A stretch of DNA of 64,000 bases from CAWKEY01 sp963848675 (lineage in GTDB: Bacteria; Pseudomonadota; Gammaproteobacteria; Methylococcales; Methylomonadaceae). Positions 18,251 to 25,661 of the stretch are shown here, piece by piece. The position numbers were made by a program, and so were the translations under genes. Location of the stretch: assembly GCA_963848675.1 (NCBI GenBank), contig CAWKEY010000038.1:1-64000 (forward strand), given 5' to 3'. Under the pieces are notes generated by a model. That model was given only the letters and a program-made list of their open reading frames with translations. It searched no databases and was not told the DNA's origin. The first letter of the stretch is position 1; each line of letters begins with the position of its first letter.

Positions 18251-19929
18251 GTAATCGTTCAGCCCCCACCTCAAAAAGTAGCAAAATAAGCCAAAAGATG
18301 AAAAGCTATAGGGTATGACATTGAGCGATCGAGACCTTAGCCAACTGGACACAGACTATCTGGATGATTTGCCAGAGGGGCAGTTGCGCCCATTGAGTAA
18401 GCAGTTATTGGTTGATCTAAAAGCAGCACGGGAACGGCTTAAACAATCGCCAGAGACGAGTTCGCGACCGCCGTCCTCACGAGAACCCTGGCAAGCGAGT
18501 GCGCCGCCTACCCCTGATGTCGTAGATAATCCGTCAGCAGCGGATGAACACGCGCCCGATCCGACCGCCCCAGGCCAAGACTCAACGCAAGCGGTGACTG
18601 TTGCTGCATCGGTGCCCGAATCTAAAAGCACTGCAGACACCGCTCAACCCAAAAAAACCGGACGGCAACCTGGCAGTTTGGGTCACAGTCGCTCGCTCAC
18701 ACTGGCGGTGACGAAAACGCTGCAGCATCATCCCGAGTGCTGCGCCAATTGTCATAACGCCTTTCCGCCAGGGACCGCCTATCGCGTGTGGACAGGACGT
18801 TACGAATTGGAGCTGGAAAGCGGCAGTGCGGAGGCACCGAAGTTACAGATTGAACATATCCGGCATGAATACCTGTCGGCAACCTGCGCGTGTGACCACG
18901 AAACTCAGGCGATGCCGGGGCGGTGCGCTGATGACCCTGAATGGGTCGTGTCGTTGACTGAATGGCATTTATGCGGCCCTCGTTTAGTCAGTTTTCTGGT
19001 CTGCCTCGCCTTATATCTGCGCGTATCGCGCCGTAAAATCCAGGCGTTTTTGCGTGATTGGCTGGGGATTGACTTGAGTACCAGCACGATTAATCAATGT
19101 ATTCATGAAGCGGGACGTGCGGTAGCGCCGGTGGTCGATGAGCAATTGATCGCTGAACTCAACACCAGCGTGTTGTTGCATATTGATGAAACGCCCTGGA
19201 AAGAAGCCGGAAAATTGTTCTGGCTGTGGGTGTTTGTGAGCGCGCATACGGTGGTTTACCAAGTCGGCAAGCGCCATCGACTGGTCGTGCAACAGCTATT
19301 AGGGACTGCGTTCAACGGCTTTCTGATGACCGATGGCTTCAGCGTCTATCGCATCTTTCCCAAGCGCTTGCGTTGTTGGGCACACCTGGTGCGTAAAGCC
19401 CGCGCCTTGCATCAATGTCTGGATAGCCAAGGCCAAGCCTTTGGCGAAGCCCTGCTGCTGGCCATGATTCTATTGATGCGCAACATTCATCAACTCCGCG
19501 AATCGCCAGAAGACGCCGATGCCCTCAGGGCGCAAAACCAAACCCTGCTGGATTGGCTACGCACATTGTGCGAAACGCATCGAACCGTTGCCCACGAAGA
19601 CAGCCGAAAATTAGCCGGCGAATTTCTCAATGACTGGGATGCTATTGTGCGCGTGATCGAAACGCCGTCACACCCCTTGACCAATAATGTGGCAGAGCGC
19701 AGTTTGCGGCATTGGGTCTTGTTGCGCAAAATCACTTTTGGTTCGCGTACGGCACAAGGGGGTCGGGTGATCGCGTTGCTGGCCAGCGTGATCGATACCG
19801 CGCGCTTACGACAATTGAATCCCTGGAATTTTATTGCACAGGTGCTGGCAAATCGACGTAAAAACCAACCCGCACCTCGTTTGCCTATGCCTCTGGTTGG
19901 ATAATGCAAACAGGGGGCTAAACGATTAC
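18251..19929 (+). mobile_element. IS66-family element (ISBst12-like), copy 2
   Basis: 1679 bp, a direct tandem of copy 1 separated by GCAATTT. I noticed a single base difference between the copies (18075/19761), but I did not align every base. A CAAAATTT motif lies immediately to the right and a similar motif lies just left of copy 1. Confidence 0.9.
18315..19904 (+). CDS. IS66-family transposase (TnpC type), copy 2
   Basis: 529 residues, the same as copy 1 except Gly in TAQGGRV. All catalytic blocks are preserved: HIDETPWKEAG, MTDGFSVYRIF and NNVAERSLRHW. The near-identity of the copies means the duplication is recent, or gene conversion is ongoing. Confidence 0.92.
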   Translation: MTLSDRDLSQLDTDYLDDLPEGQLRPLSKQLLVDLKAARERLKQSPETSSRPPSSREPWQASAPPTPDVVDNPSAADEHAPDPTAPGQDSTQAVTVAASVPESKSTADTAQPKKTGRQPGSLGHSRSLTLAVTKTLQHHPECCANCHNAFPPGTAYRVWTGRYELELESGSAEAPKLQIEHIRHEYLSATCACDHETQAMPGRCADDPEWVVSLTEWHLCGPRLVSFLVCLALYLRVSRRKIQAFLRDWLGIDLSTSTINQCIHEAGRAVAPVVDEQLIAELNTSVLLHIDETPWKEAGKLFWLWVFVSAHTVVYQVGKRHRLVVQQLLGTAFNGFLMTDGFSVYRIFPKRLRCWAHLVRKARALHQCLDSQGQAFGEALLLAMILLMRNIHQLRESPEDADALRAQNQTLLDWLRTLCETHRTVAHEDSRKLAGEFLNDWDAIVRVIETPSHPLTNNVAERSLRHWVLLRKITFGSRTAQGGRVIALLASVIDTARLRQLNPWNFIAQVLANRRKNQPAPRLPMPLVG

Positions 19930-19999
19930 CAAAATTTTATAAGGTATGTTCCCTGACTGGCCAAGATAGCGCTTTTGGCAGCTATGTGGTGACTACCCA

Positions 20000-20326
20000 T
20001 TAAATATGGTGTGGATTGATCACACTTGTTTGATGTGGGCGGACAGTAACCCGAACGTCAACATCCTGATCGAGACGTTTAAGAATTGTCATCAGGCGGT
20101 CAATAGTGAAACGGTCAAGCTTCACCTTGCGGATACGGGAAAAGTCGGCGGCTGCAATGCCGGTCTGGTCTTCTGCTTTACGCACCGTAAGTGCGCGGTC
20201 ATCAAGGACACCAATTATCTCGGCAGCCAGTAACGCTTTCAATTGCTCAATTTCTGCATTGGGGTGGCCGAAGTCAGCAAAGACGTTTCCGCTACCACGG
20301 ACTATTTCAAAAGGTTCGTCATTCAT
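20000..20326 (-). CDS. HigA-like antitoxin with helix-turn-helix
   Basis: 108 residues. It has an XRE-type DNA-binding region (LLAAEIIGVLDDRALTVRKA followed by TGIAAADFSRIRKVKLDRFT and IDRLMTILKRLDQDV), the pattern of HigA2-type antitoxins paired with RelE/HigB toxins. The start overlaps the toxin stop by four bases (ATGA), so it is translated second from a toxin-first operon, the HigBA order. It likely binds and neutralises the partner and represses the operon (family knowledge). It is cargo of the Tn552-like transposon. Confidence 0.8.
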   Translation of the reverse strand: MNDEPFEIVRGSGNVFADFGHPNAEIEQLKALLAAEIIGVLDDRALTVRKAEDQTGIAAADFSRIRKVKLDRFTIDRLMTILKRLDQDVDVRVTVRPHQTSVINPHHI

Positions 20327-20670
20327 CGTAGCATCTCCTTCAATCGTTTTAGGCGTTCATGCACAAGGTCTATTTCATGTTTTGGCGTTTTGATGCCTTC
20401 CTTCGATTTTTTTTGAAAAGCATGGATCACCCACAAGTCTTCTCCAATCTGCATAGCATAAATGACTCGGAAAGCATCCCCACGATGACGCAGAACAATT
20501 TCCATCATACCGCTATCGAAGCCTTTTAACGGTTTCACATTATCGGCCTTGCGACCTTCCGCCGCGACAGTAAGCGCGCGGTTGGCCTCTGTTTGCACCG
20601 GTATGGGAAAATCTTCAAAATCCTTCCGTGCTGCCTTGATCCATGAAATCGGTCGTGTATTTTCTGTCAT
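20323..20670 (-). CDS. RelE/HigB-type toxin (Gp49-like family)
   Basis: 115 residues with the Gp49-like toxin pattern: ISWIKAARKDFEDFP, VKPLKGFDSGMMEIVLRHRGDAFRVIYAM, LWVIHAFQKKSKEGIKTPKHEIDL. The strand FQKKSK with basic residues is typical of ribosome-dependent mRNA interferases. First gene of a two-gene operon with the antitoxin downstream. Its location between the IS66 pair and the recombinase genes suggests it stabilises the transposon in the host (inference). Confidence 0.85.
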   Translation of the reverse strand: MTENTRPISWIKAARKDFEDFPIPVQTEANRALTVAAEGRKADNVKPLKGFDSGMMEIVLRHRGDAFRVIYAMQIGEDLWVIHAFQKKSKEGIKTPKHEIDLVHERLKRLKEMLR

Positions 20671-20951
20671 ACGTCTACCTTGTTATTGTCATTGTAGTCA
20701 AATATGACAACATTGTGCAAGTGCCCCATAAAGAAACTCAAGAATAGGTGGTTTATTTAGATGATTCATATCGGCTTCCAAATAAATTTTGATAGCCTTT
20801 TTGATGATAATGAGCACCATTAAAAACGTTTGTTTTTACTTTCTGTTTTCGTTAAAGAAAAGCGCTGTGTTTTCAATCTTATTTTAGTTATTATAAATAC
20901 TGTTTTTGGGGGTTTCGTTACCCGTAATGATTTTAAAGGTATTTTGGTAAG
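20671..20951. other. Divergent intergenic region, candidate resolution site
   Basis: 281 bp between the divergently read toxin operon and the resolvase. AT-rich. It contains related motifs such as TTTTCGTTAAAG (about 20845-20860) and GTTTCGTTACCCG (about 20911-20925), which could be resolvase subsites, since res sites usually lie just upstream of the resolvase. No repeat arrangement is clear enough to assign a site. Both promoters should be here. Confidence 0.35.
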
Positions 20952-21584
20952 ATGATGGCACAGACTATCGGTTATCTGAGGGTATCAACGGCAGATCAGG
21001 ATGTAGAGAAAAACAAAACGGATATCTTGACGCTGGCCAATCACCATAACCTGGGGCAGGTTAAATTCTTTGAAGAAAAGGTCTCCGGCAAAATCTCCTG
21101 GCATAAACGCCGGATTGCCCAAATCATTGAAGACCTCAAAAAAGGCGACAGCCTAGTCGTTAGCGAAATGTCCAGGTTAGGACGGAGTATGTTGGAATGT
21201 ATGGAAATTTTGTCGATTGCCATGGAACGGGGTATCCATGTCTATTCGGTGAAAGGCAATTGGCGGCTTGACCAAAGCATCCAGAGCAAGATCATAGCGA
21301 TGGCGTTTTCGATGGCGGCCGAGATTGAACGGGATTTGATCTCGCAGCGGACGAAAGAAGCCTTGCGCGCAAAGAAGGCCGCCGGTATGTCGCTAGGCCG
21401 TCCCAAAGGTCCCGGTAAGAGTAAGCTCGATCCGTTCCGCCCCGAAATTGAAGCCTTGCTGTCCAATGGGGCAACCCAGTTTTTTATCGCCGAGCGCTAT
21501 GGCACTACCCCTGCCAATTTGCGCAACTGGATGAGCAAACACGGCATCACCCGACCTAAGCAGGAAAGGGTTCGTGCCGCGTAA
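20952..21584 (+). CDS. Small serine recombinase (resolvase)
   Basis: 210 residues. Resolvase domain with the nucleophile Ser in YLRVSTADQD (residue 12), EMSRLGRSMLECM, and the Arg-containing AAEIERDLISQRTKEAL helix, followed by a linker GRPKGPGK and a C-terminal helix-turn-helix (ATQFFIAERYGTTPANLRNWM). It resembles TniR/BinL-type resolvases, which resolve cointegrates of replicative transposons. Two adjacent ATG codons could start it. It overlaps tniA by 11 bases, so the three recombination genes form one operon. Confidence 0.92.
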   Translation: MMAQTIGYLRVSTADQDVEKNKTDILTLANHHNLGQVKFFEEKVSGKISWHKRRIAQIIEDLKKGDSLVVSEMSRLGRSMLECMEILSIAMERGIHVYSVKGNWRLDQSIQSKIIAMAFSMAAEIERDLISQRTKEALRAKKAAGMSLGRPKGPGKSKLDPFRPEIEALLSNGATQFFIAERYGTTPANLRNWMSKHGITRPKQERVRAA

Positions 21585-23244
21585 GCGTCTGCCTTTTGAA
21601 GTGCTGGTTGCACTTCAAAACCAATTGGATGCGTTGTCACCACGAAATGCCAAACGCAAACACCTCATTGAGGAAACTTGCGAATCGTTTGGGGTTTCGG
21701 CATCGACACTTCACCGGTTATTACGGAAACATCAACTGCCTTATTTAGCACTGCGCAGCGACTACAATCAACCCAGATGTATTCCCGAAGTAGACATGCG
21801 GCGTTATTGCGAATTGATTGCCGCGCTAAAACTCCGGACAACCAACAAAAAAGGGCGGCACTTATCAACCAGGGCGTGTATCGACCTTCTGACCAAGCAT
21901 GGCATTGAAACCTCGGAAGGACTCATCAAGGTTGAACCCGGATTGCTCAAACTCAGCACGATTAGCCGCTATTTAAAACAATGGGGTTTTGACAGCCGCA
22001 CCCTGGCCATTGAGCCACCCTGGACGCCCTTCCAAGCTGTTCACAGTAACGAATGCTGGCAATTTGATTTCTCGCCGTCAGACTTTAAAAAACCGGCATT
22101 TGCAAATACAGAGTCAAAAGGTGATTCACACTATATGGCCTTGGCCGGTGTCACCGATGACAGGAGCGGGTTTTGTTATCAAGAATACCATTTGGTCAAA
22201 GGCGAAGATGTGATGACCGCACTACTGTTCCTGTTCAATGCGATGTCACCCAAGAAAGATAACAACTGTCCGTTCCAGGGTATCCCTGCGGTCATTTACA
22301 TGGATGCCGGCCCGGCCTCGAAAAGCCGCGTATTTCTATGGGTCATGAAGCAACTTGGCGTTGAAGTGAGGGTACATATGCCAAAGGGCAGTGATGGCCG
22401 CCGCACTACCGCGCGCTCAAAGGGTAAGGTTGAACGTTCGTTTCTGACTATTAAATGCTCCTTGGAAACCCTGTATCATCTCCAGCAACCGGAATCACTG
22501 GAAGAAGCCAATGCCTGGTTACGGAAGTATTTACAGGAATATAACGCTATGGATCACCGGCATGAAGATCATTCCCGGCTGGACGATTGGCTGCTTAACC
22601 TGCCGCCGCAAGGTTTCCGGGAAATGTGCAGCTGGGAGCGTTTTCGAACCTTTGCCCGCGAGCCTGAACAGCGCAAAGCGGACAGCAACGGCTGTGTCGG
22701 TATTGACGGTATTCGCTTTCAATTGAGCCATGAGATGGCGGGACAGGAAGTCACCCTGCTCTGGGGGCTGTTCGATAATGAGCTCTATGTCGAGTTTAAT
22801 AACGAAAAACAGGGGCCTTTTTATCCGGAGGAAGGCCCCATTCCCTTCGGCAAGTTCCGTAAACACAAAAAGAGCAGCGTTGAAATTAAGGCAGATCGGA
22901 TTGGGCAACTGGCCAAAGCCATCAGCTTGCCGCGTTCCGCGTTATCCGACAGCAAAAGCAGTGATCAAGCCCTGTTGACTCAAGCCAATATACTGCACCT
23001 GGAAAAACCGAATTCCACGCCGTTTGATGATAACCCTTTCCTGCAAACGGCCACGTTTAAAAACAAGCTGGATGCGAAGACGGCCATTGCCGACTATCTG
23101 GGCAAACCGTTGTCCCGATTAACCGATCTGCAAATGGCAGCGATCAATACTATCCTCGACGAATCGCTGGATAAGAAAGCAGTACTGGAGAAAATTCGCG
23201 CGTATTTTACTTTAAGCTCGGTTGAGCGCTCGGGAGACAACTAA
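21574..23244 (+). CDS. TniA/TnsB-like DDE transposase
   Basis: 556 residues from GTG 21574, preceded by AGGAAAGGG. N-terminal helix-turn-helix segments (ESFGVSASTLHRLLRKH), then the retroviral-integrase-type core with ECWQFDFSPSDFKKP (first Asp, about residue 165), VIYMDAGPASKSRVFLW (second Asp, about 246) and RSKGKVERSFLTIK (Glu, about 288), then a Mu-type C-terminal beta domain (NGCVGIDGIRFQLSHEM). It should bind the iterated motifs in the 171-bp ends and perform strand transfer. Closest in type to Tn552 p480 and TniA; the protein is long enough to be complete. Confidence 0.9.
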   Translation: MPRKRLPFEVLVALQNQLDALSPRNAKRKHLIEETCESFGVSASTLHRLLRKHQLPYLALRSDYNQPRCIPEVDMRRYCELIAALKLRTTNKKGRHLSTRACIDLLTKHGIETSEGLIKVEPGLLKLSTISRYLKQWGFDSRTLAIEPPWTPFQAVHSNECWQFDFSPSDFKKPAFANTESKGDSHYMALAGVTDDRSGFCYQEYHLVKGEDVMTALLFLFNAMSPKKDNNCPFQGIPAVIYMDAGPASKSRVFLWVMKQLGVEVRVHMPKGSDGRRTTARSKGKVERSFLTIKCSLETLYHLQQPESLEEANAWLRKYLQEYNAMDHRHEDHSRLDDWLLNLPPQGFREMCSWERFRTFAREPEQRKADSNGCVGIDGIRFQLSHEMAGQEVTLLWGLFDNELYVEFNNEKQGPFYPEEGPIPFGKFRKHKKSSVEIKADRIGQLAKAISLPRSALSDSKSSDQALLTQANILHLEKPNSTPFDDNPFLQTATFKNKLDAKTAIADYLGKPLSRLTDLQMAAINTILDESLDKKAVLEKIRAYFTLSSVERSGDN

Positions 23245-24213
23245 ATGTATGGCGAAATGATGCAATACTATGGCTTAGTGAAGGACTTCGATAAAACAGA
23301 TTACTTTGAAACGGAAGCTTTTAAAGGCGTATTGGGCAGTCTTGAAATAGCGGTCTTATCAGGGGGAATAATCGCCCTGACCGGCATTGTCGGAGTTGGT
23401 AAGACGACCATTATCAGGCATTTCCAGGATAGCCTGAAAAAGAAGAACCAGGTTATCGTTGCCAAATCGTTGGCAACCGATAAGTGCCGCGTCAACATCA
23501 ACACCTTATATACCGCGCTGTTTGCCGACTTGCCGACGGCGAAAGAATTTAAAGTTCCACCCCAGACTGAAATCAGGGAAAGAAAGCTTCAGGAATTGAT
23601 CCGTAAAATTAACAAACCGATCGCTTTTTTTATAGATGGCGCCCACGATCTCCATTGGCGCACGTTAATTGGCTTAAAACAATTGATAGAAACGATTGAG
23701 GACGCCAAAGGTACATTGACCATTATTATGGTGGGTCACCCAAAATTGGGTAATGACCTCAACAGACCGGCAATGGAAGAAATCGGTGCCCGAGCCAAAT
23801 TGTTCAGCTTGGACAGTTGGGGGCAACAGAAACAACGGTATATCGAATGGGTATTGGAACAGTGCAGCAAGCCTAAAACGCCAATTCATGACATCGTTAC
23901 ACCGGATGCCATCAATCTGTTAGCGGAACGATTAATTACCCCGTTACAAATCTGCCATTACCTAACACTCGCTTTGATAAAGGGAGCCACCACAGGAACA
24001 AAACCAGTCGATGTAGAGATTATAGAAGCCGTGTTATCGCCAGATTTAAATACCTTGGAACCCAAATTAGCCCGGCACGGCTATAACACGACTGCTTTAT
24101 GCGAACACTTGAACGCCCGAAGAGGTGAAATCCGGGCGTATTTCAATGGTCAATTACCAGCGGCCAGGGCAGATGAGTTCAACAAAGAGATTCATAAACT
24201 CGGAATTTTATAA
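23245..24213 (+). CDS. TniB/TnsC-like AAA+ transposition ATPase
   Basis: 322 residues, starting directly after the tniA stop (TAAATG). Walker A GIVGVGKTT (about 47-55), Walker B IAFFIDGAHDL (about 126-136), and a sensor-like region LTIIMVGHPKLGNDL. The family (TniB, TnsC, IstB, MuB, ExeA-like) selects target DNA and activates the transposase. The last 30 residues (RGEIRAYFNGQLPAARADEF) are followed by only 36 bases before the right terminal repeat, so no tniQ fits here. Confidence 0.9.
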   Translation: MYGEMMQYYGLVKDFDKTDYFETEAFKGVLGSLEIAVLSGGIIALTGIVGVGKTTIIRHFQDSLKKKNQVIVAKSLATDKCRVNINTLYTALFADLPTAKEFKVPPQTEIRERKLQELIRKINKPIAFFIDGAHDLHWRTLIGLKQLIETIEDAKGTLTIIMVGHPKLGNDLNRPAMEEIGARAKLFSLDSWGQQKQRYIEWVLEQCSKPKTPIHDIVTPDAINLLAERLITPLQICHYLTLALIKGATTGTKPVDVEIIEAVLSPDLNTLEPKLARHGYNTTALCEHLNARRGEIRAYFNGQLPAARADEFNKEIHKLGIL

Positions 24214-24249
24214 AGTAAGACTGACCAAACCTCCAGTTTTTTGGCATGA

Positions 24250-24420
24250 GATAGAATCAAATAATGTGGGAAATTCAAATCGATAAAATCACTTAATGTG
24301 AGAAGACTAATAAACATATGCAATTAATGTGAGAAAAACTGAATTTATAAAATCAGTTAATCTGAAATGAAAATGGCGGATAAGTGCAAGAAATGCCGAT
24401 TATGAAATCAAGAAACTACA
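24250..24420 (-). repeat. Right terminal inverted repeat
   Basis: 171 bp. Its reverse complement matches the left repeat closely, starting TGTAGTTTCTTGATTTCATA and keeping all four iterated motifs (for example TCTCACATTAAGTGATTTTA). The end lies within the glgC codon after DAY, so the remnant frame reads L-stop from transposon bases. Confidence 0.9.
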
Positions 24421-25243
24421 AATAGGCATCAATAGTGCCGACATCACGCCAATAACTTTGTTCGCCGCTTTGAATATCCAAAAACGGATAGGCATTGACA
24501 ACATAGTCTTTAATCACTCCGGGAATAATATCTTTACCAAAATCGTGCGTTGATTGCGTGTTTTTGGCGTCGTTAAGCAACTGCTCCCACAAGAAATCGG
24601 CATTAAAAATGTAGATACCCATGGACGCCAAGGCGGTATCGGTCCGCCCTGGCATGACGGGTGGATTGGCTGGTTTTTCAACAAATGCAGTGACTCTGCG
24701 ATTAGCGTCGACAGCGATGACACCGAAGGCCGTGGCCTCTTTCAGTGAAACCTCAAGACAGCCTACAGTTAAATCGGCATTTTTTTCAATATGGTCGATG
24801 AGCATGGCCGCGTAATCCATTTTATAAATGTGATCACCCGCCAATATTAAAATGTGTTCAGGTTTCCGCGCTTTGAGAATATCAATATTCTGTAATACCG
24901 CATCGGCGGTGCCCTTGTACCACGAAGTTTCATCAATGCGTTGTTGCGCAGGCATTAAATCGACGTATTCGCCAAACTCACCGCGCAAAAATCCCCAGCC
25001 TTTTTGAATATGGCGGATGAGCGAGTCAGCCTTGTATTGGGTCAATACGCCAATTTTACGGATGCCAGAATTGACGCAATTGGATAAAGGAAAGTCAATA
25101 ATACGGAACTTGCCGCCAAACGGTACAGCGGGTTTGGCCCGTCAATCCGTCATGTTCATAAGCCGAGAACCACGTCCTCCGGCGAGAATTAAAGCAATCG
25201 TATTTCTAGTTAATTGATGGATATTGGGGTTCGGCCCTGACAT
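24421..25243 (-). pseudogene. glgC: Glucose-1-phosphate adenylyltransferase, nonsense codon and transposon truncation
   Basis: GlgC makes ADP-glucose for glycogen synthesis. The frame starts at ATG 25243 with GGAGAT just upstream, and reads TIALILAGGRGSRLMNMTD, then TGA (25142-25144, codon 34) where the family has Trp, then RAKPAVPFGGKFRIIDFPLS in the same frame. The rest shows GTADAVLQNIDI, AGDHIYKMDYA, FVEKPANPP, MGIYIFNADFLW and YWRDVGTIDAY before the transposon end. About 274 of roughly 420-430 codons remain; the left-handed beta-helix C-terminal domain is gone and not found left of the transposon. A protein starting at ATG 25045 would lack the nucleotide-binding loop. Confidence 0.92.
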
Positions 25244-25368
25244 AGGATATCTCCCAGTGAAATAAATGGACGATGGCTGTATTTAATACGATTTATCAGG
25301 CGTTGATTCCATTCCACCAGGGTATCTGGGGTGTTGATATAAACGTCGAAACCGTTTGTTTTTGTCAT
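25210..25368 (-). CDS. Small hypothetical ORF overlapping the glgC start
   Basis: 52-residue frame MTKTNGFDVYINTPDTLVEW... running 34 bases into glgC. It looks protein-like (INTPDTLVEWNQRLINRIKY) but has no clear ribosome site. It may be a real short leader gene of glgC or chance. No family recognised. Confidence 0.3.
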   Translation of the reverse strand: MTKTNGFDVYINTPDTLVEWNQRLINRIKYSHRPFISLGDILCQGRTPISIN

Positions 25369-25381
25369 CTGTTGCGTCGTG

Positions 25382-25510
25382 TCACTTGGACAAGGCGGAT
25401 ACAAGCGAGGGCGCGGTGACTTTAATACGTGCGGCAATTTCATCGCCAAGCACCGCATAAATGACATAGGAAAAATAGAATACGGTGGCGATATAAATAA
25501 TCGATGACAT
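25382..25510 (-). CDS. Small single-pass membrane peptide
   Basis: 42-residue frame MSSIIYIATVFYFSYVIYAV... with one hydrophobic segment followed by an amphipathic, charged stretch (LGDEIAARIKVTAPSLVSA). It precedes the small ORF and glgC on the same strand. Too short for family assignment; the composition favours a real membrane peptide. Confidence 0.35.
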   Translation of the reverse strand: MSSIIYIATVFYFSYVIYAVLGDEIAARIKVTAPSLVSALSK

Positions 25511-25661
25511 AGCGTTGATCTCATTAATCAATGAACTTTATGGTTTGTTAGTATTAACCGCGCCCTTATTTTTCATGATAACCCGGCAACAAGTCGGTTA
25601 ATGGGTAGTCCCTTTTTTGACAAAAAGGAGGGGCACATCCTGTGCCCTAAGTGAGGAGGTT

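Larger units (their letters stand above)
16127..24420 (+). mobile_element. Tn552/Tn5053-like transposon with 171-bp terminal inverted repeats
   Basis: 8294-bp element bounded by two inverted repeats of exactly 171 bp starting TGTAGTTTCTTGATTTCATA. It encodes a serine resolvase, a TniA/TnsB-type DDE transposase and a TniB/TnsC-type ATPase at its right end, plus a HigBA-like module and two tandem IS66 elements. No TniQ-like gene is seen, which resembles Tn552 (transposase, ATPase, resolvase) more than Tn5053 or Tn7. The right end lies within glgC. The flanking pentamers (CTAAG left, AATAG right) do not match, so no target duplication survives. Confidence 0.88.

Noticed and set aside
16127..24420. 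CRISPR-associated transposon
   Set aside because: TnsB- and TnsC-like genes are present, but there is no TniQ, no Cas gene and no CRISPR array; the iterated motifs in the ends are too few and lie only in the terminal repeats.
25560..25661. Terminator CCTTTTTTGACAAAAAGG downstream of transketolase
   Set aside because: The A/T-only stem is weak and lacks a T-run after it in the right direction.
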